Source of the DNA: Gammaproteobacteria bacterium
Lineage (GTDB): Bacteria; Pseudomonadota; Gammaproteobacteria; Thiohalomonadales; Thiohalomonadaceae
NCBI GenBank assembly: GCA_026196575.1
Contig: JAPHSX010000056.1
Span: 1-38,514 of the forward strand
Reading direction: 5' to 3'
DNA: 38,514 nt
The position numbers and the translations under genes are program-made. A model generated the notes under the pieces. The model made no database searches. It saw nothing but the letters and a program-made list of their open reading frames with translations, and had not been told where the DNA came from. Below are positions 17,049 to 24,633 of the stretch, in pieces; positions within the stretch are counted from its first letter, which is position 1; the number at the start of each line of letters is the position of its first letter.

Positions 17049-17063
17049 GCGTCTTGCCGCCTC

Positions 17064-17471
17064 TTACTTCAAGCCATTGACCAGGCCGCGCAGCACCATG
17101 TCGGTAAAGCTGATGATGCCGATCACCTCGCCGCCGTTCACCACCGGACAGCGCGACAGGCCAAAGCGGTCGAACAGGCGGGCGCAGTAGCGTATGTCCA
17201 TATCCGGGTCGACGGTGATCACCGGTTTGGCCATCACTTCGTAGACGTTGATACGCTCCGGGGCGCGATCCTTGGCCAGTACATTACGGGCGATATCGGA
17301 GATCAGCAGCATGCCGTACTCATCGTCCTCATGGCGCTTGTTGATGATCAGCGTCTTGGTCTCCACATGCCGCATCGTCTTCAGGGCATCGGCCACCGTG
17401 GTCATGCCGTCGACCATGTCAAACTGCGTCTTCATCACATCACGGACCCGCACTATCGTTCTGTCACTCAT
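17064..17471 (-). CDS. Two-CBS-domain protein
   Basis: A 135-residue protein made of one Bateman module: CBS1 at about 8-65 (VRDVMKTQFDMVDGMTTVADAL) and CBS2 at about 75-133 (VYEVMAKPVITVDPDMDIRYCA, ending GIISFTDMVLRGL). Such pairs bind adenosyl ligands (AMP, ATP, cAMP relatives or S-adenosylmethionine) and regulate a partner. The ribosome site GAGGAG overlaps the end of the P-II-like gene, whose stop is one base away. The partner is probably the DUF1538 membrane proteins; this is inferred from position. Confidence 0.93.
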   Translation of the reverse strand: MSDRTIVRVRDVMKTQFDMVDGMTTVADALKTMRHVETKTLIINKRHEDDEYGMLLISDIARNVLAKDRAPERINVYEVMAKPVITVDPDMDIRYCARLFDRFGLSRCPVVNGGEVIGIISFTDMVLRGLVNGLK

Positions 17472-17472
17472 C

Positions 17473-17823
17473 TCAGATCTCCTCTTCTACTGCCGACGTC
17501 AGCTCTTTTACCTGATGGATCACCCCCACCGCATCCTCCACATCGAGCTGGAAGGCGATGCCGGTGCCCGGCTTGTCGTCAAACTGCCCCACTTCGGCGA
17601 TCTTCTCCAGGATCTTGCGGCTCATGTGCTCCTCGACCAGGAACATCACCATGTCGCGCTGCGTCTCCAGCGACAGGCCAAAGAAGGTCTTGCTCTTATT
17701 TATCCCCTCGCCCCGCGCCTGGTTCAGCACCGTGGCGCCGGTGGCACCGGCCTCGCGTGCGGCATCGAGCACCGCCTCGGTCTTGTGATCCTCCAACAGG
17801 GCAATCAACAGTTTAAAGTGCAT
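17473..17823 (-). CDS. Divergent P-II-family protein
   Basis: A 116-residue protein with a P-II-like ferredoxin fold: an opening beta-strand (HFKLLIALL), a helix, GATGATVLNQARGEG at 26-40, then a short T-loop region (41-55), and a C-terminal strand IAFQLDVEDAVGVI at 89-102 resembling the P-II pattern FVYDVERAVRI. It lacks the canonical uridylylated Tyr and the Arg-rich C-terminal nucleotide contacts of GlnB/GlnK, so it is not a classic nitrogen P-II protein. The start at 17823 is set by GGAGAG upstream; the frame is open further but contains the end of the previous gene. It lies two bases after the second DUF1538 gene and one base before the CBS gene. It is likely a small-molecule sensor that docks on the DUF1538 proteins. 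Confidence 0.85.
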   Translation of the reverse strand: MHFKLLIALLEDHKTEAVLDAAREAGATGATVLNQARGEGINKSKTFFGLSLETQRDMVMFLVEEHMSRKILEKIAEVGQFDDKPGTGIAFQLDVEDAVGVIHQVKELTSAVEEEI

Positions 17824-17825
17824 GG

Positions 17826-18611
17826 TTACTCTCCAGATTGTTCCCGCCGCGCCGCGCGCCGGGCCTTCCAATGACTCAGTTGGGCATAGCCCATTACCGA
17901 CATAATCGGGAACAGGCTGGCAAAGGCGATGAGACCGAAACCATCCAGCATCGGGCTGCGTCCGGGTACGGTGCTGGCCAACCCCAGTCCCAGCGCGGTA
18001 ACCAGCGGCACGGTAACGGTGGAGGTGGTCACCCCGCCCGAATCGTAGGCCAGGGCGATGATCATCCGCGGGGCGTAGAGAGTCTGGATAATGACCACGA
18101 TATAGCCGACGATGATGTAGTAGTGTAACGGCGTGCCGGTGACGATGCGCAAGGTGCCGAGCGCGATGCCGATGGCCACCCCCAGCGCCACCGCGGTGCG
18201 CAACCCCCTCACGCTAATGGCACCAGCGGAGACCTCCTGCGCCTTAATCGCCACCGCGATAAGTGAGGGCTCCGCCACGGTAGTGGCAAAACCGATGGCA
18301 AAGGCAAAGAGGTAGACCCAGCCGTAATCACTCCAGCGCAGCGCCCGTGCCACCCCCTCGCCGAGGATAAAGGCGGGGGCGGTGAGCTGCTCGGCCATCA
18401 GCTTACCGAGCGGGAAGAGCGCCTCCTCCAGACCGACAAGGAACAGCGACAACCCCAATAAGACATAGCCAAAACCGAACAATACCTGCTTCAGGTGGGG
18501 GACGGGGCGGCGGATGACAAAGAGCTGGAAACCGAAGATGATGGCGGCGATGGGCAGCACATCCAGCACGGTCGCCAGGGTGGTGTCGAAGATGAGCTGC
18601 AACACCTCCAT
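17826..18611 (-). CDS. DUF1538 membrane protein, second copy
   Basis: A 261-residue inner-membrane protein with about six or seven hydrophobic segments. Two conserved half-motifs stand out: TTVAEPSLIAV (110-120) and [20 protein letters not shown] (189-208), the latter followed by [19 protein letters not shown] (217-235). Conserved Thr, Ser, Glu and Asp within membrane segments suggest a transport path. The C-terminal tail (248-261) is basic. Function is not established for the family. Its ATG overlaps the stop of the first copy by one base, so equal translation and a heteromeric complex are likely. The P-II-like gene follows after two bases. Confidence 0.85.
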   Translation of the reverse strand: MEVLQLIFDTTLATVLDVLPIAAIIFGFQLFVIRRPVPHLKQVLFGFGYVLLGLSLFLVGLEEALFPLGKLMAEQLTAPAFILGEGVARALRWSDYGWVYLFAFAIGFATTVAEPSLIAVAIKAQEVSAGAISVRGLRTAVALGVAIGIALGTLRIVTGTPLHYYIIVGYIVVIIQTLYAPRMIIALAYDSGGVTTSTVTVPLVTALGLGLASTVPGRSPMLDGFGLIAFASLFPIMSVMGYAQLSHWKARRAARREQSGE

Positions 18612-19378
18612 CAGATCACCATGCCGTAACCCATGACGAAGATCATCGGCGTCAGCGAGGCAAAGGCGATGAGGCCAAAGCCGTCGATCATCGGGTTGCG
18701 CCCCTTGATGCTGGAGGCAAGCCCCACCCCCAGCGCGGTGACCAGCGGCACGGTGATAGTGGAGGTGGTGACCCCGCCCGAATCATAGGCGATGCCGATG
18801 ATCTCCTCGGGGGCGAAGGCGGTCATCACCACCACGCCGAGGTAGCCGCCGATGATGAAATACTGGATAGGCCACCCCTTGAGGATACGCAACACCCCCA
18901 GCACGATGGCAAAACCGACCGACAGGGCGACGGTGAGGCGCAGGCCGCTGGCATAGCCGTCGCGCGCCGCCTCACTCTCCCCGATCATCCCCCCCGCCGC
19001 CGCCACCTTGGCCGCCTCGGCCGCCACCGCGATGAGGGCCGGTTCGGCCACGGTGGTACCAAAGCCGAGGGCGAAGGCGAAGGCGAGCAGCCACCAGACA
19101 CTGCCCTTGCGTGCAAAGTCGTAGGCCATACCCTCGCCGATGGGAAAGAGCCCCATCTCCAGCCCGCGCACGAAGAGGGTCAGCCCCAGCACCACCAGCA
19201 CGGTGCCAAAGAGCAATTTACCCATATTGGGGATCGGCTGCTGCAGCACCACCAGCTGAAAGAAGGCGATCACCAGCAGGATCGGCAACAGATCGCGCAG
19301 GCTGGCGATGAAGGGGCGCAGGATGGCGGCAACGGGCAGGCTCAAGGGGACTTCCGGCAACAGTAACTGAAGCCACAA
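18611..19378 (-). CDS. DUF1538 membrane protein, first copy
   Basis: A paralogue of the next gene, sharing [12 protein letters not shown] (108-119), [20 protein letters not shown] (198-217) and [19 protein letters not shown] (226-244). It has about seven hydrophobic segments and ends at GYGMVI without the paralogue's basic tail. The start is unsettled: the frame opens with a TTG at 19378 that has no ribosome site. A TTG at 19345 has GGAAG a suitable distance upstream and fits the N terminus of the paralogue better. There is no ATG before residue 52. It is the first gene of the run that continues through P-II-like, CBS, ampD and ampE. Confidence 0.85.
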   Translation of the reverse strand: MWLQLLLPEVPLSLPVAAILRPFIASLRDLLPILLVIAFFQLVVLQQPIPNMGKLLFGTVLVVLGLTLFVRGLEMGLFPIGEGMAYDFARKGSVWWLLAFAFALGFGTTVAEPALIAVAAEAAKVAAAGGMIGESEAARDGYASGLRLTVALSVGFAIVLGVLRILKGWPIQYFIIGGYLGVVVMTAFAPEEIIGIAYDSGGVTTSTITVPLVTALGVGLASSIKGRNPMIDGFGLIAFASLTPMIFVMGYGMVI

Positions 19379-19389
19379 ACGTTACACCA

Positions 19390-19430
19390 ACGGCCCCCTC
19401 TGTGAAACGAAAAAAACGTAACGGCCCCCT
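19390..19430. repeat. Repeated decamer upstream of the DUF1538 operon
   Basis: ACGGCCCCCT occurs at 19390-19399 and again at 19421-19430, 31 bases (about three helical turns) apart, with an A-run between them. The pair lies in the 123-base divergent gap between the DUF1538 operon and the retropepsin gene. This suggests an operator for a dimeric regulator, but no regulator is identified. Confidence 0.4.
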
Positions 19431-19489
19431 AGGGTGGGCGTCAGAACTGTAGGGGGGAGTGAAGGGGGCGTGTAATTACAAAAAACCGA

Positions 19490-19495
19490 TATACT
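19490..19495 (+). promoter_or_regulatory. -10-like box next to the retropepsin start
   Basis: TATACT ends six bases before the ATG at 19502. If it is used, transcription would begin at about the start codon and the mRNA would be leaderless. No clear -35 box or ribosome site is seen. Confidence 0.3.
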
Positions 19496-19501
19496 GGCGC
19501 G

Positions 19502-20029
19502 ATGCGCAGACAACCAGACCCGACCCAGACCCCCTACCACCTCGGCCGCGGCATGTTGCTGCTCGGCTGGGTGGCGGGGCTCGGTCTGCTCAGCCTGCTC
19601 TTCAGTGATATTCTGGAGCAGCAGCGCAACCCCAACGCCCGGCTCGACACCGTGCAGACGGCGGACGGCAGCCGCGAAGTGGAGCTGCAGCGCAACCGCC
19701 ATGGCCACTATCTGGCCCGCGGCACCATCAACGGCCAGGCGGTGGAGTTTCTGCTCGATACCGGTGCCAGCGATGTCTCGATCCCCGAGGCGGTGGCGCG
19801 CCGGGTGGGACTGAGGCGCGGTACCCCCCGGCTTTACGAGACGGCCAACGGCACCATTACCGCCTACACCACCCTCCTCGACACGCTGGCACTGGGTGAG
19901 ATCGCGCTACAGCGGGTGCGCGCCAGTATCAATCCGCAGATGGAGGGCGAGACCATCCTGCTGGGGATGAGCGCCCTGAAGCAGCTGGAGTTTACCCAGC
20001 GCGGCGACACCCTGATAATCCGCCAGTGA
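19502..20029 (+). CDS. Retropepsin-like aspartic protease (TIGR02281 type)
   Basis: A 175-residue single-domain aspartic protease of clan AA, as found in many proteobacteria. One membrane helix at about 17-35 (GMLLLGWVAGLGLLSLLF) anchors it, probably with the catalytic part in the periplasm. The active-site motif LLDTGASDVSIP is at 84-95 with D86; a single copy means it must dimerise. The segment after the helix (FSDILEQQRNPN) is typical of the family. The start at 19502 fits the family but has no Shine-Dalgarno sequence. Substrate unknown. Confidence 0.92.
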   Translation: MRRQPDPTQTPYHLGRGMLLLGWVAGLGLLSLLFSDILEQQRNPNARLDTVQTADGSREVELQRNRHGHYLARGTINGQAVEFLLDTGASDVSIPEAVARRVGLRRGTPRLYETANGTITAYTTLLDTLALGEIALQRVRASINPQMEGETILLGMSALKQLEFTQRGDTLIIRQ

Positions 20030-20066
20030 ACCACCAAAATAACCACCAACAATAAAAGGGGGAGAG

Positions 20067-21407
20067 ATGGAGACCATTAGCGGCCTCATCGGCCAACTCA
20101 ACGCCATCGTCTGGGGCCCGGCGATGCTGCTGCTAATCCTCGGCACCGGCCTCTATCTGATGTTGGGTCTCAGGGCGATGCCGCTGCACCGCATCGGCTA
20201 CGGCTTTCGCATGTTGTGGCGCGGGCGCAAAAGCGATGCTGAGGGGGATATCACCCCCTTCAACGCCCTGATGACCTCCCTCTCGGCCACCGTCGGTACC
20301 GGCAACATTGCCGGGGTGGCGACTGCCATCGCCCTAGGCGGCCCCGGAGCCATGTTCTGGATGTGGTGTACCGCACTGGTGGGGATGGCCACCAAGTACG
20401 CCGAGGCGGTACTGGCGGTGCGTTACCGCGAGACCGATGAACAGGGCAACCACATCGGCGGACCGATGTTCTATATCAAAAACGGGCTGAAGGGCCACTG
20501 GGCCTGGCTTGGCACCGCCTTTGCCATCTTCGGTGCGCTGGCCGGTTTTGGCATCGGCAATACGGTACAGGCCAACTCGGTGGCCGATGCCTTGCAGTCA
20601 ACGTTTGCCATCGCCCCGCTGGCCACCGGCATCGTCATGGCGGTATTGGTGGCGCTGGTACTCATTGGCGGCATCCGGCGCATCGCCACCGTGGCGGGAA
20701 AGCTGGTGCCTTTTATGGCCATTAGCTACATTCTTGCCGGGCTGGTGGTGCTGGCCCTGAACCTTGGTGCCATACCCGAGGCCGTCGCCCTCATCGTCAA
20801 ACACGCCTTCACCCCGGTGGCTGCCACCGGCGGTTTTGCCGGGGCGGCGGTGTGGGCGGCGATCCGCTTCGGTGTGGCGCGCGGCATCTTCTCCAATGAG
20901 GCTGGGCTGGGCAGCGCCCCCATCGCCCACGCTGCGGCCAAAACCGACAGCCCGGTGCGCCAGGGCACCATCGCCATGCTCGGCACCTTCATCGACACCC
21001 TGGTACTCTGCTCGATCACCGGGCTGGTGATCGTGGTCACCGGGGCCTGGAGCAGTGGCGAGACCGGCGCCACCCTCTCCTCCACCGCCTTCGAACTGGC
21101 CCTGCCGGGGGTCGGCGGCTATGTGGTGAGCCTGGGGTTGGTGCTGTTTGCCTTCACCACCCTGCTCGGCTGGAGCTTCTATGGCGAGAAGTGTGTGGAG
21201 TACCTGTTCGGGGTACGCTCCATCGTCCCCTTCCGGGTACTGTGGATCATTGCCGTACCCATCGGCGCCACCGCCGAGCTGGACTTTATCTGGCTGGTAG
21301 CCGACACCCTCAACGCCCTGATGGCGCTGCCCAACCTGCTGGCGCTGCTGCTGTTAAGCCCGGTGGTGTTCAAACTGACACGGGACTATTTTGCCGACAA
21401 GGCTTGA
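20067..21407 (+). CDS. Alanine/glycine:cation symporter (AGCS family)
   Basis: A 446-residue inner-membrane amino-acid transporter driven by sodium or protons. It has about eleven hydrophobic segments. Family blocks are [20 protein letters not shown] (about 66-85), a [11 protein letters not shown] segment (about 132-142), and [19 protein letters not shown] (about 276-294). The ATG has a strong site (GGGGGAGAG) upstream. It lies 37 bases after the retropepsin gene on the same strand; no functional link is evident. Substrate is likely alanine or glycine. Confidence 0.95.
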   Translation: METISGLIGQLNAIVWGPAMLLLILGTGLYLMLGLRAMPLHRIGYGFRMLWRGRKSDAEGDITPFNALMTSLSATVGTGNIAGVATAIALGGPGAMFWMWCTALVGMATKYAEAVLAVRYRETDEQGNHIGGPMFYIKNGLKGHWAWLGTAFAIFGALAGFGIGNTVQANSVADALQSTFAIAPLATGIVMAVLVALVLIGGIRRIATVAGKLVPFMAISYILAGLVVLALNLGAIPEAVALIVKHAFTPVAATGGFAGAAVWAAIRFGVARGIFSNEAGLGSAPIAHAAAKTDSPVRQGTIAMLGTFIDTLVLCSITGLVIVVTGAWSSGETGATLSSTAFELALPGVGGYVVSLGLVLFAFTTLLGWSFYGEKCVEYLFGVRSIVPFRVLWIIAVPIGATAELDFIWLVADTLNALMALPNLLALLLLSPVVFKLTRDYFADKA

Positions 21408-21496
21408 ACTCGAAACAGGGCACGATTCGTGACATAGTATTGGCACTGTTAACCAGGCCCGCCGCCGCGCGAGCCGTTCCGTTTTGGAGAGAAAAA

Positions 21497-21841
21497 ATGA
21501 GTGAGACCACTACCCCATCCGGCCTGAAGTATGACGACACCATCGAGGGCCACGGCGCCGAGGCCACTGCCGGCCAGACCGTCTCGGTCCACTACACTGG
21601 TTGGCTGGAGGACGGCAGCAAGTTTGACTCCAGCAAGGATCGCAACGACCCGTTCCGCTTTCGCCTCGGCGCCGGCCAGGTGATCCGCGGCTGGGATGAG
21701 GGGGTACAGGGGATGAAGGTGGGCGGCACCCGCAAGCTCACCATCCCGTCCGATCTGGGCTACGGTGCCCGCGGTGCCGGTGGCGTGATCCCGCCCCATG
21801 CCACCCTGATCTTCGAGGTGGAGCTGCTGGAGATCCTCTAG
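21497..21841 (+). CDS. FKBP-type peptidyl-prolyl cis-trans isomerase
   Basis: A 114-residue single-domain FKBP without a signal peptide, so cytoplasmic. The conserved pocket is visible: [16 protein letters not shown] (29-44), [20 protein letters not shown] (50-69), and [20 protein letters not shown] (88-107). It speeds proline isomerisation in folding. The start at 21497 is chosen for GGAGAG upstream and because [12 protein letters not shown] is a typical opening; the frame is open further upstream but overlaps the symporter gene. nadC follows after two bases. Confidence 0.96.
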   Translation: MSETTTPSGLKYDDTIEGHGAEATAGQTVSVHYTGWLEDGSKFDSSKDRNDPFRFRLGAGQVIRGWDEGVQGMKVGGTRKLTIPSDLGYGARGAGGVIPPHATLIFEVELLEIL

Positions 21842-21843
21842 CC

Positions 21844-22692
21844 GTGCACCTCGCCAACCCCATCCCTGCCGAGGAGATCGCCGCCCAGGTCGCCCTTGCC
21901 CTCGCCGAGGATCTCGGTGCGGGCGACCTCACCGCCGCCCTCATCCCCGCGGATGCCAGATCCGAGGCGACGGTGATCTGCCGCGAGGAGGCGGTACTCT
22001 GCGGCTGTGACTGGTTCAATGCCGTCTTTGCCCAGCTCGATACCGCCATCCGCATCGACTGGCTGCTGGCGGATGGCGACAGGATCGAGCCCAACCAGCT
22101 CCTCTGCACCCTCAGCGGCCCCTCCCGCGCCCTCCTTAGCGGCGAACGTACCGCGCTCAACTTCCTGCAGACCCTCTCCGGCACCGCCACCCTCGCCAGC
22201 CACTATGTCCAGGCGGTGGCCGGTAGCGGGGTACGGGTGCTCGATACGCGCAAGACCATCCCCGGTCTGCGCCGTGCACAGAAGTACGCCGTACGCTGCG
22301 GCGGCGGCCACAACCACCGCGTCGGCCTCTACGACGGGATACTGATCAAGGAGAATCACATCGCCGCGGCCGGCTCCATCGCCACCGCCGTGGCGCAGGC
22401 ACGGGCCAGCGCCCCCGCAGGGGTTCCGATCGAGGTGGAGGTGGAGAACCTGGATGAGGTCGGACAGGCGCTGGAGGCCGGGGCCGATATCCTGCTGCTC
22501 GACAATATGTCCCCGCGGCTGTTACGCGAGGCGGTGGCCATCAACCACGGACGGGCCAAGCTAGAGGCCTCCGGCGGGATCACGCTGCACAATATCGGCG
22601 ATATCGCCGCCACGGGCGTGGACTACATCTCCGTGGGGGCGATCACCAAGCAACTGCATGCCATCGATCTATCGCTGCGTTTTGATCACTAA
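21844..22692 (+). CDS. nadC: Nicotinate-nucleotide pyrophosphorylase (carboxylating)
   Basis: A 282-residue enzyme of de novo NAD synthesis that makes nicotinate mononucleotide from quinolinate and phosphoribosyl pyrophosphate. Diagnostic blocks: [13 protein letters not shown] (19-31), [11 protein letters not shown] (107-117), [11 protein letters not shown] (136-146), [19 protein letters not shown] (149-167), [10 protein letters not shown] (200-209) and [10 protein letters not shown] (243-252). The start is GTG at 21844, two bases after the FKBP stop. Placement just upstream of pilB-pilC-pilD is common in gammaproteobacteria. Confidence 0.97.
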   Translation: MHLANPIPAEEIAAQVALALAEDLGAGDLTAALIPADARSEATVICREEAVLCGCDWFNAVFAQLDTAIRIDWLLADGDRIEPNQLLCTLSGPSRALLSGERTALNFLQTLSGTATLASHYVQAVAGSGVRVLDTRKTIPGLRRAQKYAVRCGGGHNHRVGLYDGILIKENHIAAAGSIATAVAQARASAPAGVPIEVEVENLDEVGQALEAGADILLLDNMSPRLLREAVAINHGRAKLEASGGITLHNIGDIAATGVDYISVGAITKQLHAIDLSLRFDH

Positions 22693-22720
22693 TTGGGATA
22701 ACTGATTTGGGTAACTGGAT
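22693..22720. repeat. Two tandem 14-base units after nadC
   Basis: TTGGGATAACTGAT and TTGGGTAACTGGAT follow each other directly after the nadC stop codon. There is no hairpin with a T-run here. The rest of the 208-base gap to pilB becomes A+T rich from about 22800. Confidence 0.4.
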
Positions 22721-22794
22721 TGTCAGGGGTGAGGGCCGTCCACCGATCCGTCGTGCGGCGCCTCCTCTTAACCGACCAAGCGGCCGGGAAAAAC

Positions 22795-22823
22795 ATGACC
22801 AAAACCCCATAACTCTATATTAT
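22795..22823 (+). promoter_or_regulatory. Possible promoter for the pilB operon
   Basis: ATGACC (-35-like, 22795-22800) and TATTAT (-10-like, 22818-22823) are separated by 17 bases in an A+T-rich stretch 78 bases before pilB. No sigma-54 site (TGGCAC with TTGC) is seen. The match is weak. Confidence 0.3.
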
Positions 22824-22900
22824 GGCTAGAATTACAGAAAAATTTATCATACTGTTAAGCTGCCTTTTACAAACTTAACGCAGGGTATTGATCTAGGGAA

Positions 22901-24625
22901 ATGGCTAGCACGAATATCAAAGTTGCCCTGAGTGGCCTGGCCCGAAAACTGGTCAGCGATGGCCTGCTTAGCGAGGATGCCGCCATCAAGGCTGCGGAGA
23001 ACGCTCAACGGGAGAAAATTCCTTTCGTCTCCTATCTTGTCGAAAACAAACTTATCGACTCGCTGCAGCTGGCCTCGGTTGCCTCCATGGAATTTGGTGT
23101 GCCGCTGTTCGATATTGATACGGTGGAGCTGGACGAGGAGGTCACCAAGCTCGTCGATGAGAAGCTCATCCGCAACCACCACGCCCTGCCCCTGTTCAAG
23201 CGCGGCAACCGCCTCTTTGTCGCCGTCTCCGACCCCACCAACCTGGTGGCCCTCGATAACATCAAATTCCACGTCGGCGCCAACACCGAGGCGGTGCTGG
23301 TGCTGGAGGATAAACTCAAAAAGACCATTGAGAAGGCGATGGAGGCCGGCGACACCTCACTGGGTGAGGGGCTCGATGATGCCGACCTCGACGGTCTGGA
23401 CATCAGTGCGGAAGATGAGAACAAACAGGATGAGACCGCCGACAAGGAGATCGACGATGCCCCGGTGGTACGCTTTATCAATAAGATTCTGCTCGATGCC
23501 ATCAACAAGGGGGCCTCGGATATCCACTTCGAACCCTACGAGAAGCGCTACCGCGTGCGCACCCGCACCGACGGCATGCTGATGGAGGTCGCCTCGCCGC
23601 CCATCCAGCTGGCCGGCAAGATCTCCGCCCGCATCAAGGTCATGTCGCGCCTCGACATCTCCGAGAAACGGGTACCGCAGGACGGCCGCATCAAACTGAC
23701 CCTCTCCAAGACCAAGGCCATCGACTTTCGTGTCAGCACCTGTCCGACGCTGTTTGGCGAAAAGATCGTTATGCGGATCCTCGATCCCTCCAGCGCCAAG
23801 CTGGGGATCGACGCCCTCGGTTATGAACCGGAGCAGAAAAAACTCTATCTCGACAATCTGGCCAAACCCTATGGCATGATCCTGGTGACCGGACCGACCG
23901 GTTCGGGAAAAACGGTGTCACTCTACACCGGCATCAACATCCTCAACCGGGTGGATATCAACATCTCCACCGCCGAGGACCCGGCGGAGATCAATCTGGA
24001 GGGGATCAACCAGGTCAACGTCAATGACCGGGTCGGACTCACCTTCAGCGTGGCGCTGAAGGCCTTCCTGCGGCAGGACCCGGATATCATCATGGTGGGC
24101 GAGATCCGTGACATCGAAACCGCCGAGATCGCCGTCAAGGCGGCCCAAACCGGCCACATGGTGATGTCCACGCTCCACACCAACGACGCCCCGCAGACTA
24201 TCACCCGCCTGATGAACATCGGCGTCGCCCCCTACAACATCGCGGCGGCGGTCAACCTCATCATCGCCCAGCGCCTGGGGCGCCGCCTCTGTAACCACTG
24301 CAAAATGATCGATGATGCACCCAAAGAGGCACTGCTGGAGGAGGGATTCACCGAGGAGGATGTCGCCTCGGGAATGAAGATCTACAAGGCAAATCATGAC
24401 GGCTGCGATCAATGCACCTTCGGCTACAAGGGCCGCGTGGGCATCTATCAGGTCATGCCCATCTCCGAGGATATGGGCAAGCTGATCATGAAAAACGCCA
24501 CCTCCTACGAGATTGCGGATCAGGCCAGAAATGAGGGGATTCCAGACATTCGCCAATCGGCGTTAAAGAAGGTCAAGGATGGCTTGACCAGTCTGGAAGA
24601 GATTAACCGCGTGACCAAGGACTAA
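22901..24625 (+). CDS. pilB: Type IV pilus assembly ATPase
   Basis: A 574-residue hexameric cytoplasmic motor that drives pilus extension. The N-terminal domain (about 1-150) precedes an acidic linker (150-187) and the secretion ATPase core. Walker A GPTGSGKT is at 331-338, Walker B region DPDIIMVGEIRD at 393-404, and the His box TGHMVMSTLHTN at 417-428. The tetracysteine zinc site is C464, C467, C502 and C505. ATG with AGGG just upstream. pilC and pilD follow; no pilin gene (pilA) or retraction ATPase (pilT) is in the window. Confidence 0.98.
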   Translation: MASTNIKVALSGLARKLVSDGLLSEDAAIKAAENAQREKIPFVSYLVENKLIDSLQLASVASMEFGVPLFDIDTVELDEEVTKLVDEKLIRNHHALPLFKRGNRLFVAVSDPTNLVALDNIKFHVGANTEAVLVLEDKLKKTIEKAMEAGDTSLGEGLDDADLDGLDISAEDENKQDETADKEIDDAPVVRFINKILLDAINKGASDIHFEPYEKRYRVRTRTDGMLMEVASPPIQLAGKISARIKVMSRLDISEKRVPQDGRIKLTLSKTKAIDFRVSTCPTLFGEKIVMRILDPSSAKLGIDALGYEPEQKKLYLDNLAKPYGMILVTGPTGSGKTVSLYTGINILNRVDINISTAEDPAEINLEGINQVNVNDRVGLTFSVALKAFLRQDPDIIMVGEIRDIETAEIAVKAAQTGHMVMSTLHTNDAPQTITRLMNIGVAPYNIAAAVNLIIAQRLGRRLCNHCKMIDDAPKEALLEEGFTEEDVASGMKIYKANHDGCDQCTFGYKGRVGIYQVMPISEDMGKLIMKNATSYEIADQARNEGIPDIRQSALKKVKDGLTSLEEINRVTKD

Positions 24626-24633
24626 GAGTCGAT

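Noticed and set aside
16446-17816. Long open frame (456 codons) opposite ampD, the CBS gene and the P-II-like gene
   Set aside because: It crosses three well-supported genes on the other strand and has the skewed composition of an antisense shadow.
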